From Enterobacter sp. CC120223-11 (GTDB taxonomy: Bacteria; Pseudomonadota; Gammaproteobacteria; Enterobacterales; Enterobacteriaceae): a stretch of DNA of 57,308 nucleotides. The position numbers were made by a program, and so were the translations under genes. The stretch spans positions 1 through 57,308 of the forward strand of contig NZ_OBEF01000024.1 in NCBI RefSeq assembly GCF_900215375.1, given 5' to 3'. The notes beneath the pieces were generated by a model. It ran no database searches and was not told the DNA's origin. It saw only the letters and a program-made list of their open reading frames with translations. Shown here one piece after another: positions 1 through 8,555 of the stretch (its first letter is position 1; every line of letters begins with the position of its first letter).

Positions 1-349
1 TGACGGTGGTGGTGGTGGGTGTTGTTATGGAGTACCTGCTGTGTGGAAACCCGGAATGATGGTTAATATAGACTGGGAAACTGGACGTGGGGACACCGAC
101 GGATTCCCAGGATTCGGTGATGATGCTAAGTACCTGGCATGGGAAAAAAAAATGAAGGCCGAGAATCGTCAGCACAGTAAAACAGTGCCACTGCCAGATT
201 ATACGGGACAGGAAACCTGCGGTATTACGGTGCACTTTTTACCCTGCGATGACGTCAAGGTAACGACCAGCTGCTGGTCACCCGCTAATGCAAATTATCC
301 GATCAAACTGCCGCTGGAAATGAAGGAGCCGAAAGTATGTCCGAAATAA
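1..349 (+). pseudogene. 3' part of a DUF3304-family lipoprotein, cut by the window edge
   Basis: The reading frame is open from base 2 to the stop at 349, so the gene begins before the window and its start and signal peptide cannot be judged. The visible part has the family pattern found four more times downstream: a glycine-rich stretch followed by YGVP, W-x-PGM, WETG, a variable segment, PDYTGQ, CGITVHFLPCD and the C-terminal EEPKVCPK-like end (here MKEPKVCPK). It is nearly identical in DNA to the intact copy at 669-1202 outside the variable segment. Its last codons overlap the start of a broken effector fragment at 337. By position it is a candidate immunity protein. It may be a complete gene beyond the edge; only the effector fragment after it is clearly broken. 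Confidence 0.7.
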
Positions 350-585
350 CCACGGATCTGGCCTGGTACCCACCGGAATTTCCAGCGCAGGGTCGTTTGC
401 CGTCGCAGGCGGCGCTGGTGGGGAAAAATTGTAAGCAGCAGGAGAGTCTGGAGCGAATCTATCGCAATGAACTTTGCAAGGCCGACAATAAGTTGGTAGA
501 TATGCCGTGCTGTAAAACGCTGCATATTAGCCTATTTTTTGATGGTACCGGTAATAACCTTAATAACGATATGTCTCAATGCTAA
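337..585 (+). pseudogene. Truncated N-terminus of a Tle1-type (DUF2235) T6SS phospholipase
   Basis: The 82-residue frame matches the first ~77 residues of the effector at 1190-3643 almost residue for residue: WYPPEFPAQGRLPSQAALVG, the CCKTLHISLFFDGTGNN motif and LNND. It then departs after the LNND codons and ends after a few unrelated codons (MSQC). No GxSxG nucleophile or other catalytic region remains, so it cannot be an active lipase. It starts inside the end of the preceding DUF3304 frame, exactly as the intact effector does, with the same upstream AAGGAG. I read it as the remnant of an ancestral or duplicated immunity-effector pair whose effector was deleted. Confidence 0.8.
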
Positions 586-629
586 AAATGATTTAATTAT
601 GCCAGTCAGTGGCACAATTAAATCATTTT
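585..629 (+). terminator. Long perfect-like hairpin at the broken effector end
   Basis: Arms 585-603 and 611-629 form a stem of about 19 bp with one A-C mismatch (599/615) and a 7-base loop. It lies directly after the stop of the truncated effector. It is AT-rich and lacks a following T-run, so it may be a weak terminator, an mRNA-stabilising stem or a deletion scar. Confidence 0.5.
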
Positions 630-668
630 ATCTGTAAGTGTGGACGGCGCAATAAAAGGAAAATAAGG

Positions 669-1202
669 ATGAAGATAACAATCTCTGGCGTACTACTGAG
701 TGTTTTTTTGCTGGCCGGATGCAGCCAGCCAAAAGCAGAAGCACAAACGCAAAGCGGTGGCTCTGGAACAATTGAAGCCATTAACCATACCAAATGGGCC
801 ATCAACCATTTCAGCGTTAACGGACAGTCGGGCATTGATATTATCGGACCCTTTGACGGTGGTGGTGGTGGGTGTTGTTATGGAGTTCCTGCTGTGTGGA
901 AACCTGGGATGACAGTACGTGTAGATTGGGAAACCGGCCAGGGTTCTTCAGCTGGTTTTCCTGGGTTCGCAGATGAAGAAAAGTATCTTGCCTGGAAAAC
1001 AAAAATTGATGCACAAAAGAAACATCATAGCCAAATAGTTTCTCTACCGGATTACACAGGACAAAAAACCTGCGGTATTACGGTGCATTTTTTACCCTGT
1101 GACGACGTGAAGGTGACAACCAGCTGCTTTACCTACGGTAGCCCTTCTTACCCGATCAAACTGCCGCTGGAAATGAAGGAGCCGAAAGTATGTCCGAAGT
1201 AA
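669..1202 (+). CDS. DUF3304 lipoprotein, candidate immunity protein for the Tle1-type effector
   Basis: The 177-residue product has a lipoprotein signal peptide with lipobox LLAGC (Cys18), so it is expected to be anchored at the periplasmic face of a membrane. I chose the ATG at 669, preceded by AAAATAAGGA, over the longer frame from 609 because only this start puts the signal peptide at the N-terminus. The mature part carries the DUF3304 pattern: GTIEAINHT, WAINHFSVNGQSG, a glycine run, W-x-PGM, WETG, PDYTGQ and a KVCPK end, with several cysteines. The 3' end overlaps the effector start by 13 bases, which implies translational coupling. Known Tle1 immunity proteins are periplasmic lipoproteins, so the role is inferred from localisation and gene order. 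DUF3304 itself has no established biochemical function that I know of. Confidence 0.8.
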   Translation: MKITISGVLLSVFLLAGCSQPKAEAQTQSGGSGTIEAINHTKWAINHFSVNGQSGIDIIGPFDGGGGGCCYGVPAVWKPGMTVRVDWETGQGSSAGFPGFADEEKYLAWKTKIDAQKKHHSQIVSLPDYTGQKTCGITVHFLPCDDVKVTTSCFTYGSPSYPIKLPLEMKEPKVCPK

Positions 1203-3643
1203 CCACGGATCTGGTCTGGTACCCGCCAGAATTTCCGGCGCAAGGGCGTTTGCCGTCGCAGGCGGCGCTGGTGGGCAAAAATTGTAAGCAGCAAGAGAGT
1301 CTGGAGCGTACTTACCGCAATGAACTTTGCCAGGCCGACAACAAGCTGGTAGATATGCCGTGCTGTAAAACGCTGCATATTAGTCTGTTTTTTGATGGTA
1401 CCGGCAATAACCTGAATAACGATTTTTATTTGTCTAATCCAAAACACCCAACCAACATTGCTCGTTTATTTCGTGCCACGATCGGCAATGGCACCGTTGG
1501 CGGCGTGTCTTCCTCTGCTGGGTTGATCGATTCTGATTCAGGTCTTAAGGGAAGTTACTACAAATACTACATACCTGGCGTTGGGACACCTTTCCCGGAA
1601 ATTAACGATCTTGATTATTCAACCACAGGGCTGGCCTTTGCCAAAATGGGAGAGGACAGAATTAACTGGGCGCTGTTGAGAATTATTGACGCATTGAAAC
1701 GCTCTTTGGTTCAACAAAACGACGATGCCAGTAAGCTTTCGGATGGAGAAACCCGAGCAGCTATTGAGGATATGGCAACCTCCTGGGCCTCATTTGGGTT
1801 AACCGGCAGCCATAATCGCTACGAGACCTTTACCGCAGAGTTGAAAAAGCTGAAGCCTTTATTGGGCCCGGCTCTGCAGCAACCGAGCCCCACTCAGCCA
1901 AAGCTGCTGGGAATTAAGCTGTATGTATATGGTTTTTCCCGCGGGGCGGCGGCAGCACGCGCCTTTGTCAGCTGGCTGAGTGAGCTGTTACCAAAACCTG
2001 AAGGAAGAAACCAAAAACCTGAGCAGTGTTTGATGGTAGACGACCTGAAAATCCCTCTCAGCGTTGAGTTTTTGGGGTTACTGGATACAGTGGCATCCGT
2101 GGGCATAGCGCATGTGGCGCCCGTGGCGGAAGGACATATGTCCTGGGCTGACGGGACTCAGGAGCTGCCGGAGGAAAAAACCTACAGTGGGTTAATTAAA
2201 AATTGCGTACATCTGGTTTCTTCCCATGAGCAGAGGCTAAGCTTCCCACTGGATTCTCTCCGCCGTGCTAACGGTAAATATCCGGCAAACAGTAAAGAGG
2301 TGGTGTATCCGGGGATGCACTCGGATATTGGTGGGGGTTATCCGCCTGGTGATCAGGGAAAAGCTTCTGCTAATGATGATCGACTTTTACTGTCACAAAT
2401 TGCACTTAATGATATGTTTTTATTGAGTTTTAATAGTGGCTCTCCTTTAAAGGTGCCTGAAGACAGCCTCCCTGAATCATTAAAAAAAGATAAATGGAGG
2501 GCAATGCCACCCGATTTAGTAGAGCAATTTGGTGTTAAAAGTGATCTGCAGAACCGCTTCAACGCCTGGCGAGAATTAACGCTAAATCTCCCCCCGTCAA
2601 AAGAAAAAATCACTGACGAACAGGCGGCGGAATACATCCCCCCTCGGGCACCGGTCAGTCTCGAAAAAGCGTTTGAAAATCAGATAGCCTGGTTAACAGC
2701 GTGGCGCATCGATCGCTATGCCAAAGGCACAATGCTGACGACACCTTTTTACGAGCGGGCGACGGATAGTGATGCCCTCCCAGGGGCGCTGAAAAGTTCA
2801 GAAGCTAAACGGGAGCTGCAGCAGGGCGCGGTCAGGGCCCGGCGACAAGAGAAAATTGCCAGTCAGCCAGCAGATAAAATGGATGAATTAGTGCTGGAAG
2901 CCGGGGTAAAGGATTTTGACCCGGATATCGCCAAAACCCAGTTGAAGCAGGCAGCGACGGAATTTGGCGAAGACTATCGCCAGCAATTCCGCAGCCCGAC
3001 AAGCATTGGCCAACTGGTGCTGGCGGTGATTCCTCGTAACTCCATTTTTATGCTGAACATTGACGACAGGCCGCGTGAATATGCCCTGATCAAAGCCTCA
3101 GCAGAGGCTAAGGTCGCGACGCTGTTCCCACCGCTTGGGGAAGCCTCGAATGCGGATACGCCTGCCGGGTTGGTCAGAGCGCTGTTTGACGACCAGGTGC
3201 ATGACTCCCGCGCGTGGTTTATGCAATACACGCTTGGCACGCGCGAACCCTGGGGCGGCTATTTCCTCTACCGGATGATCTACTTCAGTAACAAATGCAA
3301 TAAATCACTCTCTCCGTTGACCATTGCCGGTGATGTGGTTGGGGCGGCTACGCTTGTCGGTGGCGTTATCTTTAGCTTCAAACAGAAGGGCACGACGGCA
3401 AAACTGGCAGGCCTCGCAGGCACGGCTGGGCTGCTGACGCTGGAGTCTGAAGCGATGGATTATCTCACCGGCCTGGCAATTCCTATGGTGGACAACGCCG
3501 ATGCGCTGAAAGCCTTCACCTCCGAACCCGGCGTGGTGACGGCGCAACAGACAGAAATTATCAGTGAGAAACGTCTGGAGATGGCGAAATCCATTATCCA
3601 GTCAGGATGGCTGGAAAAAGCACAATCGCTGGTGGCAACCTGA
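1190..3643 (+). CDS. Tle1-type T6SS phospholipase effector (DUF2235)
   Basis: The 817-residue protein has the DUF2235 alpha/beta-hydrolase features of Tle1 lipase effectors: FFDGTGNN at 68-75, a nucleophile elbow GFSRG with candidate catalytic Ser250, LLDTVASVG with candidate Asp299, and a PGMHSDIGGGYPPGD stretch with candidate His377. The triad is assigned by analogy with Tle1. A glycine/alanine-rich, probably membrane-active segment lies near residues 705-750. It starts at ATG 1190 within the end of the DUF3304 gene and is followed 14 bases later by the PAAR gene. Tle1 enzymes attack phospholipids in the periplasm of target cells. No signal peptide is seen, as expected for T6SS cargo. It is clearly divergent from the second copy at 11029, especially in the C-terminal half. 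Confidence 0.88.
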   Translation: MSEVTTDLVWYPPEFPAQGRLPSQAALVGKNCKQQESLERTYRNELCQADNKLVDMPCCKTLHISLFFDGTGNNLNNDFYLSNPKHPTNIARLFRATIGNGTVGGVSSSAGLIDSDSGLKGSYYKYYIPGVGTPFPEINDLDYSTTGLAFAKMGEDRINWALLRIIDALKRSLVQQNDDASKLSDGETRAAIEDMATSWASFGLTGSHNRYETFTAELKKLKPLLGPALQQPSPTQPKLLGIKLYVYGFSRGAAAARAFVSWLSELLPKPEGRNQKPEQCLMVDDLKIPLSVEFLGLLDTVASVGIAHVAPVAEGHMSWADGTQELPEEKTYSGLIKNCVHLVSSHEQRLSFPLDSLRRANGKYPANSKEVVYPGMHSDIGGGYPPGDQGKASANDDRLLLSQIALNDMFLLSFNSGSPLKVPEDSLPESLKKDKWRAMPPDLVEQFGVKSDLQNRFNAWRELTLNLPPSKEKITDEQAAEYIPPRAPVSLEKAFENQIAWLTAWRIDRYAKGTMLTTPFYERATDSDALPGALKSSEAKRELQQGAVRARRQEKIASQPADKMDELVLEAGVKDFDPDIAKTQLKQAATEFGEDYRQQFRSPTSIGQLVLAVIPRNSIFMLNIDDRPREYALIKASAEAKVATLFPPLGEASNADTPAGLVRALFDDQVHDSRAWFMQYTLGTREPWGGYFLYRMIYFSNKCNKSLSPLTIAGDVVGAATLVGGVIFSFKQKGTTAKLAGLAGTAGLLTLESEAMDYLTGLAIPMVDNADALKAFTSEPGVVTAQQTEIISEKRLEMAKSIIQSGWLEKAQSLVAT

Positions 3644-3657
3644 GCAGGAGGCAGTGA

Positions 3658-3915
3658 ATGAAACGGGTGATTCGTCAGGGGGACGTCCTGAAGGAGTACG
3701 GCGGTAAGGTTCTGGTTGGGCACTATCTCTGCTTTGGTAAAGGGATTGCCGCTAAAGGGGATGCGGTTAAATGCAACAAGCATGGAATGACAACCATCGC
3801 CGAAGGCAGCTCACTTTCGAAGGTAGATGGTCAGCCTATTGCCCTGCATGGACACCGTTGTGCTTGTGGCTGCACGCTGGTGAGTTCTTTTCCTGATTTT
3901 GGTATCGGGCAGTGA
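3658..3915 (+). CDS. PAAR-domain spike-tip protein
   Basis: The 85-residue product is a stand-alone PAAR protein, about the minimal length for the family. Visible features are the N-terminal RQGD, a central segment of glycine and beta-rich repeats with Cys and His residues (CNKHGMTTI, LHGHRCACGCTL), and no C-terminal toxin extension. PAAR proteins cap the VgrG trimer and help to dock effectors. A strong AGGAGG lies six bases before the ATG. It lies directly after the Tle1-type effector, which suggests that this effector may travel on this tip. The stop overlaps the GTG start of the next gene, so the two are probably translated together. Confidence 0.85.
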   Translation: MKRVIRQGDVLKEYGGKVLVGHYLCFGKGIAAKGDAVKCNKHGMTTIAEGSSLSKVDGQPIALHGHRCACGCTLVSSFPDFGIGQ

Positions 3916-5039
3916 GGGAGGTGCCGCAGTACCCTGCCTGGGAAACAGCTAAAACGCCGTCAAACCGTCGGTGGCTGCTGGCAGGGGCATTTCTTATTTT
4001 ACTGGCCGGGGGGATGGGGGCGCTGATTGACGGAGAAAATCGTAGCGGGATGGCTTTTTCAGCAATGGGTTTTGCCCTGATCTGCATCGGTTTTTTCTGG
4101 CTTTGTCGGCTGCTTTATTTCCGCATCTCGTTACACCATACAACAGTCTGGCGACGCAACGTTGCGCATGAGCAAAGCCGGTGGTGGGAGGAGCATCAAA
4201 GCCTCCTTGGTCTGCAAGAAGTCCTGCTACTTGGCCCTTCAGGCGCGGATGTGGTGGATTGGCAAAGGGTGCTTAGCCGTATTCAGCGGCCCCCGGCAGA
4301 ACGCCAGGAGAACGGTGGAAAAGCACTGCGTATTGCCCGCACCTTCTCTGCAGATAGCCTTACACGGGAGCAGCAGCTGGTTCGTGCTTTGGTGATGCAA
4401 TGGAGGAATACGCCTCGTGACGGGCCACTGGCAATCTCACATTGTTTCTTTTTAGGGGATGCCGCTGTCTGGGCAGCTTTCTGCGAGCAAATGGAGGAGT
4501 CTTTTCCTGAAATCCACCTGCCGGACCAACCGGAGAACTGGCAGGGAGAAGCAACGCTCGCGAGGCTGACGGCCCTGCTTCGTGAAGATGAGAAGAGCCA
4601 ACATCTGGTGGTTGGGTGCATGTCATACCCTGCTGAAGCTAATAGCCCCTTGCCCGCGGGCGAATCAGCATCTCTCTGGCTGGTAGGGGGGGATGCACCG
4701 GTGGTGATGACTCGAGGGGAGTTTTATGATGTGCCTGCCGCAGACCAATTGAACCTCATCTGTGAACGAGCGGTTGCTCAGAGCGATCTTCAGGACGATC
4801 CGCCCGCCTGCATCTTATTTTCACATCCTCAAATTACTCAGTTGGATGAGTGCGGCTGGAATACCACGCATAACCTGCAGGACAGCTATTGGGGTAAGCA
4901 GGGCAGTATGGAACCTCTTATTGTTATCTCTCTTGCTGCTCTTTTTGCCCAAACAGAAGCACAGCCATGCGGATGGGTAAGCACCGATCCTCAACACACT
5001 CTCGCTCTTGGAATAGTAAAGCCACATGGAAAAGGATAA
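3912..5039 (+). CDS. Two-TM protein of unknown function coupled to tssM
   Basis: I do not recognise the family of this 375-residue protein. It begins with GTG overlapping the PAAR stop (GTGA) and ends 14 bases inside tssM, so it is tightly coupled on both sides. Residues about 21-38 and 48-70 are hydrophobic and likely form a membrane hairpin. The remaining ~300 residues are soluble with no motif that I can name. Position and coupling argue for a T6SS-associated membrane-complex accessory, but this is inference from context only. Confidence 0.75.
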   Translation: MREVPQYPAWETAKTPSNRRWLLAGAFLILLAGGMGALIDGENRSGMAFSAMGFALICIGFFWLCRLLYFRISLHHTTVWRRNVAHEQSRWWEEHQSLLGLQEVLLLGPSGADVVDWQRVLSRIQRPPAERQENGGKALRIARTFSADSLTREQQLVRALVMQWRNTPRDGPLAISHCFFLGDAAVWAAFCEQMEESFPEIHLPDQPENWQGEATLARLTALLREDEKSQHLVVGCMSYPAEANSPLPAGESASLWLVGGDAPVVMTRGEFYDVPAADQLNLICERAVAQSDLQDDPPACILFSHPQITQLDECGWNTTHNLQDSYWGKQGSMEPLIVISLAALFAQTEAQPCGWVSTDPQHTLALGIVKPHGKG

Positions 5040-8000
5040 CGCCCTTAAACCAGACGCAAGTATCTCTACTGCCGTGACGGTGATAATCACCCTTGCTGTT
5101 GTCACTTTGCTGATACTTTGCGGCGGTCTCTTATACTGGTATTTTTTTGCTGATATCTCGCTGGGATGGGAATCGATTCGGCCCATCCTTATTGTCTGCG
5201 GGATTTGTTGGACTGCGTTAGTTTGTCTGATCACGCTGAGTTTTGTTGGCATTCAGCTGTGGCAAATTAGCCGGATTAAGAAGCTCTCCTCTCAAGGAGA
5301 GAAAAACAAAAATAGCAGGCAAAAATTCAAACAGCAGGGGCTGAAAGCCGGGATCGCGAGTGTTATGCGTAAACGCTATAGCCTCTTCTGGCGTCATAAA
5401 ATCCGTCTTTTGCTGGTTACTGGTACCGATGCAGCCGTTGAGCAGCTTGTACCCGGTCTGCAAAAATCACAGTGGCTCGAAGGCAACCGCACCGTGCTGA
5501 TTTACGGCGGCAGCCTGACGGAAGACATCGATAAAGATAAATTCGAAGCCCTGCGTAAACTGCGTCGGGGCCGCCCGCTGGACGGGATTATCCGCGTGCT
5601 GAACGCTTCGCAAAATCTCACGCCGCAGGCCAGTGACAACGATCTGCGGGGGCTGGAAAAAATCGGTGAGGTGCTGCGCTATCAGCCACCGGTCTGGCTG
5701 TGGCAGCTATGCGACAGCGCGTGGTCACAGGACGGGCGTACCGAACAGGCGGTGGGGGCTTCTTTCCCTCTGCGTGCAAGTCAGGAAGAAGTCGCTCAGC
5801 AACTGGAACAACTGTTGCCGAAACTCACTGAACAAGGCACGGGCCAGGTGGCTGTGAACATCAGCTACGATTTTCTGCTGCGTCTGGGGCAAAAGCTTAA
5901 AGAGGGCGGTATTACCCGCTGGGCACAGCAGCTCTCGCCGTGGCTTTTCAGCAACCAGCAGCGCGTCCCGTTGCGCGGTCTGGTGTTCAGTCTGCCGCAG
6001 GCGAATGAAAACACGATGGCGGATGAGGCAGTCTCGTTGCCGCTTTCCCGCCAGCATGCCCTGACCCTGCCTGCCACCTGGCAGGGGATTATTGATGACT
6101 CCACCCGTGTACGCGGTCGTCGCGTGGGTATGGCGTGGGAGCAGACGCTTGCCTGGATACTGATGGCTATTATCGGTGTCTGGGGCGCAGGCATGCTGCT
6201 TTCCTTTACCCTGAACTACAGCCAGATTTCCTCTGTGGCAAGTAAAGCCCACGATCTCGTTGAGCACCCTTCAGTATCCGACTATCAACTGACGGCGCTG
6301 CACGCCTTGCGTAATGATGCCGGTCGACTGCAGCACCATATTCAGGAAGGGGCGCCCTGGTATCAGCGCTTTGGTATGGACCATAACCAGCAGCTGCTCG
6401 ATGCAATGCTCCCCTGGTATGGGGTGGCGAATAACCGTCTGATACGCGACCCGGCGAACGAGGCGCTGACCCAGAAGCTCAGCGCGCTGGCAAACTCAGC
6501 ACCCAATAGCGATCAGCGTGCACAGCTGGCGAAGCCCGGCTATGACCAGCTGAAAGCCTGGCTGATGATGTCCCGTCCGGATAAAGCCGACGGCACGTTT
6601 TATGCACAGACCATGAAAGCCGTGCAGCCGACGCGCATGGGTATTTCAACAGGCCTGTGGCAGAGCCTGTCGCCGGACCTGTGGGCGTTCTACATCGCTG
6701 AACTGCCAAAGCAGCCGCAATGGAAAATCACGCCGGACACACAACTGGTCAGCCAGAGCCGCCAGGTTCTGCTGCAGCAGATTGGCCGCCGCAACGCAGA
6801 AAGCACGCTGTATGAAAACATGCTCAAATCCGTGCGTCGTAACTTTGCCGATGTATCACTGGAGGACATGACGAGCGGCACCGATGCCCGACGTCTCTTC
6901 ACCACTGATGAAGTGGTGCCGGGCATGTTTACTCGCCAGGCCTGGGAAGGGGGCATTCAGCAGGCCATCGAGAAAGCGGCGAATTCACGCCGCGATGAAA
7001 TCGACTGGGTACTGAGCGACAGCCAAAAATCCATTTCTGCGGATCTGTCGCCAGACGCGCTGAAAACCCGTTTGACCCAGCGCTACTTCATCGATTTTGC
7101 AGGAAGCTGGTTGAACTTCCTGAACAGCCTGCAGTGGAACACGGCGCAAAATATTGCGGATGTCACTGACCAGCTGACGCTGATGAGCGATGTCCGACAG
7201 TCGCCAATGATTGCGTTGATGAACACTCTTGCCTGGCAAGGCCAGACCGGGCAGCAGGCTGAAGGGCTGTCGGATTCTCTCATCAAGTCCGCGAAAGATC
7301 TTATCGGCAGCAAAGACAAACCGGCCATCGATCAGAGCGCCACCGGGCCGCAGGGGCCGCTGGATGAAACCTTTGGCCCTCTGCTTCAGCTTCTGGGTAA
7401 AAACAAAGGCAGCAACGTGATGTCGGCTGACACTTCCCTGAGCCTGCAGACGTATCTGACCCGCATCACCCGCGTGCGTCTACGCCTGCAACAGGTGGCC
7501 AGCGCCTCCGATCCGCAGGAGATGATGCAGACCCTGGCCCAGACGGTGTTCCAGGGCAAAAGCGTGGATCTCACCGACACCCAGCAGTACGGCAGTCTGA
7601 TTTCGGCAAGCCTTGGCGAAGAGTGGAGCGGGTTTGGTCGAACGATGTTTGTGCAGCCGCTGACTCAGGCCTGGGAAACGGTTCTGCAGCCTTCAGCGGC
7701 CAGCCTCAATGACCGCTGGAGTCGATCTGTTGTGGCGAACTGGCGTACTGCCTTTGACGGTCGTTTCCCGTTCGCGGTGAGCAAGAGCGACGCTTCCTTG
7801 CCGATGCTGGCGGAGTTTATCCGCAAAGACACCGGACGCATCGACCGCTTCCTGACCACGGAGCTCAGTGGGGTGCTGCACAAAGAAGGCAGCCAGTGGG
7901 TGCCTGACAGCGCACACAGCCAGGGCCTGACGTTCAATCCCGCATTCCTCAAAGCGGTGAATCAACTGAGCCAGCTGTCCGATATTCTGTTTACCGATGG

Positions 8001-8469
8001 CAGCCAGGGAATCAGCTTCGAACTGCAGGCCCGTCCGGCGGCTCAGGTCGTGGAAACGCAGCTCACAATTGACGGGCAGCAGCTGCACTACTTCAACCAG
8101 ATGGCCGACTGGCAGTCATTCCGCTGGCCGGGGGATACCTGGAAGCCTGGAACCATGCTGACCTGGACTTCAACCAGCGCGGGAGCCCGCCTGTTCGGCG
8201 ACTACAGCGGGACCTGGGGCTTCATTCGCTGGCTGGACCAGGGCAAGCGCCAGCAGCTTGACCGCAGCCAGTGGATGATGAGTTTTACCGCGCAGGATGG
8301 CCGCACGCTGCAGTGGGTGCTGCGTTCACAGTTCGGAAAAGGTCCGCTGGCGCTGCTGGATCTGCGCGGTTTCACGCTGCCGGAGCAAATATTCAGCGTC
8401 GACAGTGCGGCCACGGCACAGGTGCTGATGGCCAACACCGATAACAGTGACATGGATGGAGTCGAATAA
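5026..8469 (+). CDS. tssM: T6SS membrane-complex protein TssM (IcmF family)
   Basis: TssM spans the inner membrane and, with TssL and TssJ, forms the trans-envelope complex that anchors the T6SS baseplate. The 1147-residue length is normal. Hydrophobic segments lie at about 17-41, 52-77 and 374-395, giving the usual two N-terminal TMs, a cytoplasmic domain and a third TM before a large periplasmic region. The cytoplasmic domain has RLLLVTGTDAA where many homologues have a Walker A loop, and no GxxxxGK[ST] motif is present. The gene overlaps the preceding gene by 14 bases. Its TAA overlaps an ATG (TAATG) that begins a tssA relic, which is consistent with an ancestral direct tssM-tssA junction. 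Confidence 0.93.
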   Translation: MEKDNALKPDASISTAVTVIITLAVVTLLILCGGLLYWYFFADISLGWESIRPILIVCGICWTALVCLITLSFVGIQLWQISRIKKLSSQGEKNKNSRQKFKQQGLKAGIASVMRKRYSLFWRHKIRLLLVTGTDAAVEQLVPGLQKSQWLEGNRTVLIYGGSLTEDIDKDKFEALRKLRRGRPLDGIIRVLNASQNLTPQASDNDLRGLEKIGEVLRYQPPVWLWQLCDSAWSQDGRTEQAVGASFPLRASQEEVAQQLEQLLPKLTEQGTGQVAVNISYDFLLRLGQKLKEGGITRWAQQLSPWLFSNQQRVPLRGLVFSLPQANENTMADEAVSLPLSRQHALTLPATWQGIIDDSTRVRGRRVGMAWEQTLAWILMAIIGVWGAGMLLSFTLNYSQISSVASKAHDLVEHPSVSDYQLTALHALRNDAGRLQHHIQEGAPWYQRFGMDHNQQLLDAMLPWYGVANNRLIRDPANEALTQKLSALANSAPNSDQRAQLAKPGYDQLKAWLMMSRPDKADGTFYAQTMKAVQPTRMGISTGLWQSLSPDLWAFYIAELPKQPQWKITPDTQLVSQSRQVLLQQIGRRNAESTLYENMLKSVRRNFADVSLEDMTSGTDARRLFTTDEVVPGMFTRQAWEGGIQQAIEKAANSRRDEIDWVLSDSQKSISADLSPDALKTRLTQRYFIDFAGSWLNFLNSLQWNTAQNIADVTDQLTLMSDVRQSPMIALMNTLAWQGQTGQQAEGLSDSLIKSAKDLIGSKDKPAIDQSATGPQGPLDETFGPLLQLLGKNKGSNVMSADTSLSLQTYLTRITRVRLRLQQVASASDPQEMMQTLAQTVFQGKSVDLTDTQQYGSLISASLGEEWSGFGRTMFVQPLTQAWETVLQPSAASLNDRWSRSVVANWRTAFDGRFPFAVSKSDASLPMLAEFIRKDTGRIDRFLTTELSGVLHKEGSQWVPDSAHSQGLTFNPAFLKAVNQLSQLSDILFTDGSQGISFELQARPAAQVVETQLTIDGQQLHYFNQMADWQSFRWPGDTWKPGTMLTWTSTSAGARLFGDYSGTWGFIRWLDQGKRQQLDRSQWMMSFTAQDGRTLQWVLRSQFGKGPLALLDLRGFTLPEQIFSVDSAATAQVLMANTDNSDMDGVE

Positions 8470-8552
8470 TGAGCACACTGCAGAATCTGGTTTCAGCATG
8501 TCAGGTTGATTCAGCGTCAGCCATTGCAAGGGTTGTACGCAAGGAGATGTAA
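8469..8552 (+). pseudogene. Relic of the tssA 5' end
   Basis: This 27-codon frame opens with MSTLQNLVSACQ, which differs from the start of the intact tssA at 13491 (MSTLHNLVSACQ) at one residue. The DNA is also closely alike over about 40 bases. After roughly 14 codons the similarity ends and a stop follows. It starts in the TAATG overlap with tssM. The simplest reading is that tssA once followed tssM directly and that the cassette at about 8553-13490 was inserted with a duplicated or replaced tssA start. The AAGGAG near its end can serve as the ribosome-binding site of the next gene. Confidence 0.8.
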
Positions 8553-8555
8553 AAG

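Noticed and set aside
609-668. N-terminal extension of the DUF3304 lipoprotein
   Set aside because: The 20 extra residues would place the signal peptide inside the protein and start within the hairpin.
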